Shown here one piece after another: positions 49,206 to 53,327 of a stretch of 53,327 bases of DNA; positions within the stretch are counted from its first letter, which is position 1; the number at the start of each line of letters is the position of its first letter. This stretch comes from Oscillospiraceae bacterium (GTDB lineage Bacteria; Bacillota; Clostridia; Oscillospirales; CAG-272). The notes beneath the pieces were generated by a model. The model did no database searches and was not told the DNA's origin. It worked only from the letters and a program-made list of their open reading frames with translations. The DNA lies in the NCBI GenBank assembly GCA_015063685.1, contig SVTR01000024.1:1-53327 (forward strand). The letters run 5' to 3'. Position numbers and translations under genes: made by a program.

Positions 49206-50108
49206 TTATGAACCTAATGAAACAAGCAGTTCAACGCGTTCGCTATAGGGATATTGGGTTTCGGCGGTTTTGGATATGTTCATGTCGAGTACATATCTCA
49301 AATAATATTTTCCGTCTTCCAGACGTGTGATCCGAAGATCAGTAATCTTATGCGTATAAGAGTGAACTCCGGAATCTCCGTAAATTTCATCCACCTTATC
49401 GGCAACGGCAGCGTTGGTAGCTTCAAGATCGTATTCGGGAATTTCTGACGGCTCGATGGCGTTAAGAAGGGAGGCATAATAGTATTCTACTCTGCCCGTA
49501 GCGGCAGATATGGAAATGATGATGCTTTCATCTGTTTTTACACTATCTGTGGTAGTACAGAAAAAGAAAACATAAAGTGCACCTCCGTATAGGGATAAAT
49601 AATCATGGCTTTTTGTATCGTAATGTTTATAATCATCTGCAGAATTAATATTCTCAGAAATAAATTGTTGAGCAACAGACAAGCATTCGTCTTCGGTTAG
49701 TTGTATCGAAGAGGCTTCTTGATTACTATTCGCAGGAGAAACTTGGATACTAAATCGCTGTATTTCGCCACTTGTTGGGTGAATAGAAAAATGTACATCC
49801 TCACCGTTTTCGGTTGTGCCGATATATTCCCTCAATTTGTCATGATATTTGGCAGATGATGTGGTTGAGCTGTATACTCCGGTAAATGTTTCTTTCCCGA
49901 AAGGGAGACAGATATTTTTATCTGCTGATTTTTCTGTGCCTGTATGGTATGAAAGATCATACTCGTCCTTGTGTGCTCCTAAGGAGTTGCTGTCATAAGT
50001 GCCACTGACCTCGTATACCCTGGGGGTGTTGCTCGTGCCGCAGGAGGTTGTGACGAATAGCACGGTTATGCATAATATAATAGAGACAAGTAACATTGTT
50101 TTTTTCAT
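49206..50108 (-). CDS. Lipoprotein of unknown function
   Basis: This 300-residue protein has a lipoprotein signal peptide (Cys23 in VTTSC). The mature part is a beta-rich protein with two similar-looking halves (for example EDECLSVAQQFISENI and EYDLEATNAAVADKVDEIYGD), a little like PepSY-type inhibitors, but I cannot assign a family. The codons are visibly richer in A and T than in its neighbours. ATG 50108 follows GAGG. It has its own terminator. The composition suggests an acquired gene. Confidence 0.72.
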   Translation of the reverse strand: MKKTMLLVSIILCITVLFVTTSCGTSNTPRVYEVSGTYDSNSLGAHKDEYDLSYHTGTEKSADKNICLPFGKETFTGVYSSTTSSAKYHDKLREYIGTTENGEDVHFSIHPTSGEIQRFSIQVSPANSNQEASSIQLTEDECLSVAQQFISENINSADDYKHYDTKSHDYLSLYGGALYVFFFCTTTDSVKTDESIIISISAATGRVEYYYASLLNAIEPSEIPEYDLEATNAAVADKVDEIYGDSGVHSYTHKITDLRITRLEDGKYYLRYVLDMNISKTAETQYPYSERVELLVSLGS

Positions 50109-50302
50109 AATGTACCTCGTAATTATTACTGATTCATAAAGACCTCCTGCGTTTGGTTGATTTGGCATAGCCGCCATGGCAAGAGGTGTTGTTACTTCCA
50201 TTATACAGTAAGTTCAGATGAATGTCAATGGCTTCGCTCACCTCTCATACATATATGACAACCGAGACGAGAAAAAATTTCACTCGAAACCGAGATTTTA
50301 CA

Positions 50303-50338
50303 TTTTGTTAACAAAAAGGCTGCCTTGATGGACAGCCT
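50303..50338 (-). terminator. spoIIR terminator with overlapping TTTTGTTAACAAAA palindrome
   Basis: On the minus strand GAGGCTG...CAGCCT forms a stem followed by TTTTTG. The perfect 14-bp palindrome TTTTGTTAACAAAA (50303-50316) includes the T-run. The palindrome shares the core TTTGTTAACAAA with 41560-41571. Confidence 0.65.
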
Positions 50339-50946
50339 CAGTTAAACCACCCTTTGATGGTCTCCAGGATCTTAAACCGCACCCGATATTTGGTGTCCTC
50401 GGTTTCGGTGATGATGCCGTACTGATCCTTGGTCAGCCCCACCTGAATGAAGGCGTCCTCGGTGTCCTCCTTCTCGGTGGCGGCAGAGAGGCATAGGGGT
50501 GGGAACAGCACGCACCACCAATTTTGCCCTTCGGCATCTCCGAGACACACCCGGAGCGACAGGTATTCCCCGGCGGGGAAGGCGCAGCTTTCGTAGTTGC
50601 GGGTGGGGTAGTCCTCCACATCCAGCATCACCGTCACGGCTTGATCCGCGCCGTTCGCAGCTACGACGGCTTCCGCGGCGGCTTGGATGTGAGGCATGTG
50701 GGCACGGACAATGGCTTCCGCGTCGTCCCTGTCGGTGGCATCCTTCAGAAGCGGGGAGGTAACCTCCAGAACGGCATCTCGAACCTTGAGCTTGAGGGCT
50801 TGATCCTCTTCCGTGTCCGAGTTGGCCAGAACGTGCAGGCGCAGGACGGTGTCGTAGATCTCGGTTTCTCCGTGGATGGGGAGGTAGCTGAGGGCCATGA
50901 GGATGACCATGGCAATGACGAGGGCAACGTAAAATCTTTTGGGCAT
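50338..50946 (-). CDS. spoIIR: Stage II sporulation protein R
   Basis: This 202-residue protein matches SpoIIR, the forespore-made signal that activates SpoIIGA to process pro-sigma-E in the mother cell. An N-terminal membrane/signal segment (6-22) is followed by the conserved LRLHVLANSDTEEDQALKLKVRD and the cell-wall-side region with NYESCAFPAGEYLSLRVCLGDAEGQNWWCVLFPPLC. RBS AAGGAGG precedes ATG 50946; the longer frame to 51063 has no support. It shows the organism has an endospore programme. Confidence 0.94.
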   Translation of the reverse strand: MPKRFYVALVIAMVILMALSYLPIHGETEIYDTVLRLHVLANSDTEEDQALKLKVRDAVLEVTSPLLKDATDRDDAEAIVRAHMPHIQAAAEAVVAANGADQAVTVMLDVEDYPTRNYESCAFPAGEYLSLRVCLGDAEGQNWWCVLFPPLCLSAATEKEDTEDAFIQVGLTKDQYGIITETEDTKYRVRFKILETIKGWFN

Positions 50947-50981
50947 GATAAGTCCTCCTTGAATATGTTGAAAGATAAGGT

Positions 50982-51019
50982 GGATTGTTGTTTGGCGGGC
51001 GTACAGGCGAACAACAAAT
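50982..51019. repeat. Short inverted pair of the ATTGTTGTTT repeat
   Basis: GGATTGTTGTTT (50982-50993) faces AACAACAAAT (51010-51019) with a 16-nt gap, a minimal version of the ends that bound the larger repeat islands. Confidence 0.6.
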
Positions 51020-51105
51020 GACCGCTTTTTGATTTGAACACTCCTATCATCACCTGCCCTCAAGCCAATTATTCACCGAAAATGCAAAAAAATTCGCTCA
51101 ACCAC

Positions 51106-51134
51106 TTGATAAAGCAGGAAAAATGTGGTATAGT
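51106..51134 (+). promoter_or_regulatory. Promoter of the pgk gene
   Basis: TTGATA (51106-51111), 17-bp spacer, TATAGT (51129-51134), 65 nt before the start codon. Confidence 0.8.
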
Positions 51135-51199
51135 ATATAGTGAAGAAATTTGGGCAGGATTATACCCCTGTCCCATCTCAAAGAAAGGTGGAAAATACC

Positions 51200-52516
<1,317 letters not shown>

Positions 52517-52519
52517 GAT

Positions 52520-52603
52520 TGAGGAACGAGGGGCTCTGCCCCTGACCCCCGCCAGAAACCCTTTTGAAAAAGGGTTTCTGGACTTCCCAAAACTTTCAAA
52601 AAA
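52520..52603 (+). repeat. Folded intergenic repeat, copy e
   Basis: GAACGAGGGGCTCTGCCCC, a hairpin (CAGAAACCCTTT and AAAGGGTTTCTG), then GACTTCCC and CAAAACTTT, between the pgk stop and the esterase ribosome site. It is nearly the same as copy c at 4797 and has the same orientation relative to transcription. Confidence 0.75.
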
Positions 52604-52623
52604 GACATTACAGAGGTGAAGGT

Positions 52624-53277
52624 ATGAACACCCACGAGTCTTATGTCGTCCCCGGGACGGGGATGTTCTGGGGCTATCTGCAAGCCCTGCCCAAGGATTA
52701 CGATCCCAACGGAAGCTATCCGCTGGTGATCTTCCTCCACGGCACAGGCGAGTGTGGCAACGGCACCACTGAGCTGGACCGCGTAGCCATTCACGGCTAC
52801 CCCATGCACGCAAGTCAGGGGCGAGAGTACCCCTTCATCCTCATCAGTCCCCAGCTCCCCGAGGGGAAGTACTGGGGCGCCTACATTGAATCCCTGAATC
52901 TGTTTCTGGATCATCTCATCGCCACCCTTCCCGTGGATGAAAAGCGCATCTATCTGACGGGGCTTTCCAACGGCGGCACGGGCACCTACCTGTGGGGTCA
53001 GGCCAACGCCGACCGCTTTGCCGCTCTGCTCCCCGTCTGCGGCGCGGGTATCGCTTGGGGTGTTCGCGAAATGCTGAACATTCCCGTGTGGGGCTTCCAC
53101 GGCGACTGTGACGAAGCAATCCACTACACCGAGACCGTGAGGATGATCGAGGGCATCAACACCATGGGCGGTAATGCCAAGCTGACCATCTACCCCGGCG
53201 CGGGGCACGGCTGCTGGATCTACGTCTACGACGATCCCGAGGTCATGGCCTGGATGCTGGAACAGAAACGAAACTGA
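52624..53277 (+). CDS. Alpha/beta-hydrolase esterase
   Basis: This 217-residue protein has an alpha/beta-hydrolase fold like phospholipase/carboxylesterase or feruloyl-type esterases: LVIFLHGTGECGNG (oxyanion part), nucleophile motif GLSNGGTGTY, Asp in GFHGDCDEAIHY and His in GAGHGCWIYVY. There is no signal peptide, so it is cytosolic. It lies between pgk and the presumed tpiA. ATG 52624 follows GAGGTGAAGG; the longer frame starts within the repeat element. Substrate is unknown. Confidence 0.83.
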   Translation: MNTHESYVVPGTGMFWGYLQALPKDYDPNGSYPLVIFLHGTGECGNGTTELDRVAIHGYPMHASQGREYPFILISPQLPEGKYWGAYIESLNLFLDHLIATLPVDEKRIYLTGLSNGGTGTYLWGQANADRFAALLPVCGAGIAWGVREMLNIPVWGFHGDCDEAIHYTETVRMIEGINTMGGNAKLTIYPGAGHGCWIYVYDDPEVMAWMLEQKRN

Positions 53278-53304
53278 ATCAAAACCGAAAGGAAATTGAA
53301 TACC

Positions 53305-53327
53305 ATGAGAAGATACGTAATCGCAGG
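53305..53327 (+). CDS. tpiA: Start of probable triosephosphate isomerase, cut by the window edge
   Basis: ATG 53305 preceded by GAAAGGAAAT opens MRRYVIAG, which matches the usual start of TpiA (MR..(V/I)IAGNWKMN). Position downstream of pgk supports this. Only seven codons are visible, so this rests on the short match plus context. Confidence 0.6.

Overview
The window looks like chromosome of an anaerobic, spore-forming, gut-type Clostridia (Firmicutes). Supporting signs are a SpoIIR homologue, AAAGGAGG-type ribosome sites, many sigma-A promoters with exactly 17-bp spacers, a glycyl-radical-enzyme (GRE) microcompartment, Thr/Glu-rich surface-protein stalks, and several families of hairpin-forming intergenic repeats. 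An Oscillospirales-like bacterium is my guess; no rRNA or other taxonomic marker is present.

Region 1 (1-10.7 kb, minus strand) is a bacterial microcompartment (BMC) operon resembling the GRE-associated fucose/rhamnose-type loci (GRM5-like). In transcription order it holds acetate/propionate kinase, class II aldolase, acylating aldehyde dehydrogenase, zinc alcohol dehydrogenase, four BMC-H shell genes, PduL, EutN-type pentamer, PduS/RnfC-like flavoprotein, PduT-like Fe-S trimer, and the N-terminal part of a glycyl radical dehydratase that runs off the left edge. The inferred pathway is: sugar-1-phosphate to lactaldehyde plus DHAP; lactaldehyde to 1,2-propanediol; propanediol to propionaldehyde (GRE); then propanol, or propionyl-CoA, propionyl-phosphate and propionate plus ATP. 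A strong promoter lies in front of ackA, and folded repeat elements sit in several gaps of the operon.

Region 2 (11-25.7 kb) is mixed housekeeping and regulation. It has a HAD phosphatase and a GH123-like DUF4091 protein, an ECF sigma factor with a membrane LRR partner, an FkbM methyltransferase, HIT and DUF1015 proteins, a second ECF sigma factor with a large C-terminal extension, TrmK/NIF3, DUF1858, a ribbon-helix-helix protein, a SLOG-like protein and a ROK glucokinase.

Region 3 (25.7-46.4 kb) is a cell-surface and glycan block. It has a polytopic membrane protein, a GT2 glycosyltransferase, a GH71/GH99-like lipoprotein, an ADP-ribosylglycohydrolase-family protein, a CotH-kinase lipoprotein, a DUF5722 TIM-barrel protein, a sialate O-acetylesterase-like lipoprotein, and three proteins with the same unusual C-terminal tail (Gly-Cys, hydrophobic helix, Lys/Arg). 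Two of those three are tandem paralogues.

Region 4 (46.4-53.3 kb) contains a YgjV-like membrane protein, a short pyrophosphatase, thioredoxin plus thioredoxin reductase, an AT-rich lipoprotein, SpoIIR, phosphoglycerate kinase, an esterase and the first codons of probable triosephosphate isomerase.

The most noteworthy observations are the Cys/His-rich linker and C-terminal encapsulation peptide on the BMC aldolase, the shared Gly-Cys C-terminal tail, the transcription-oriented folded repeats, a 161-bp MITE-like family with 4-bp target duplications, and the ECF factor with a ~380-residue extension. All function calls come from reading the sequence; no database search was run.
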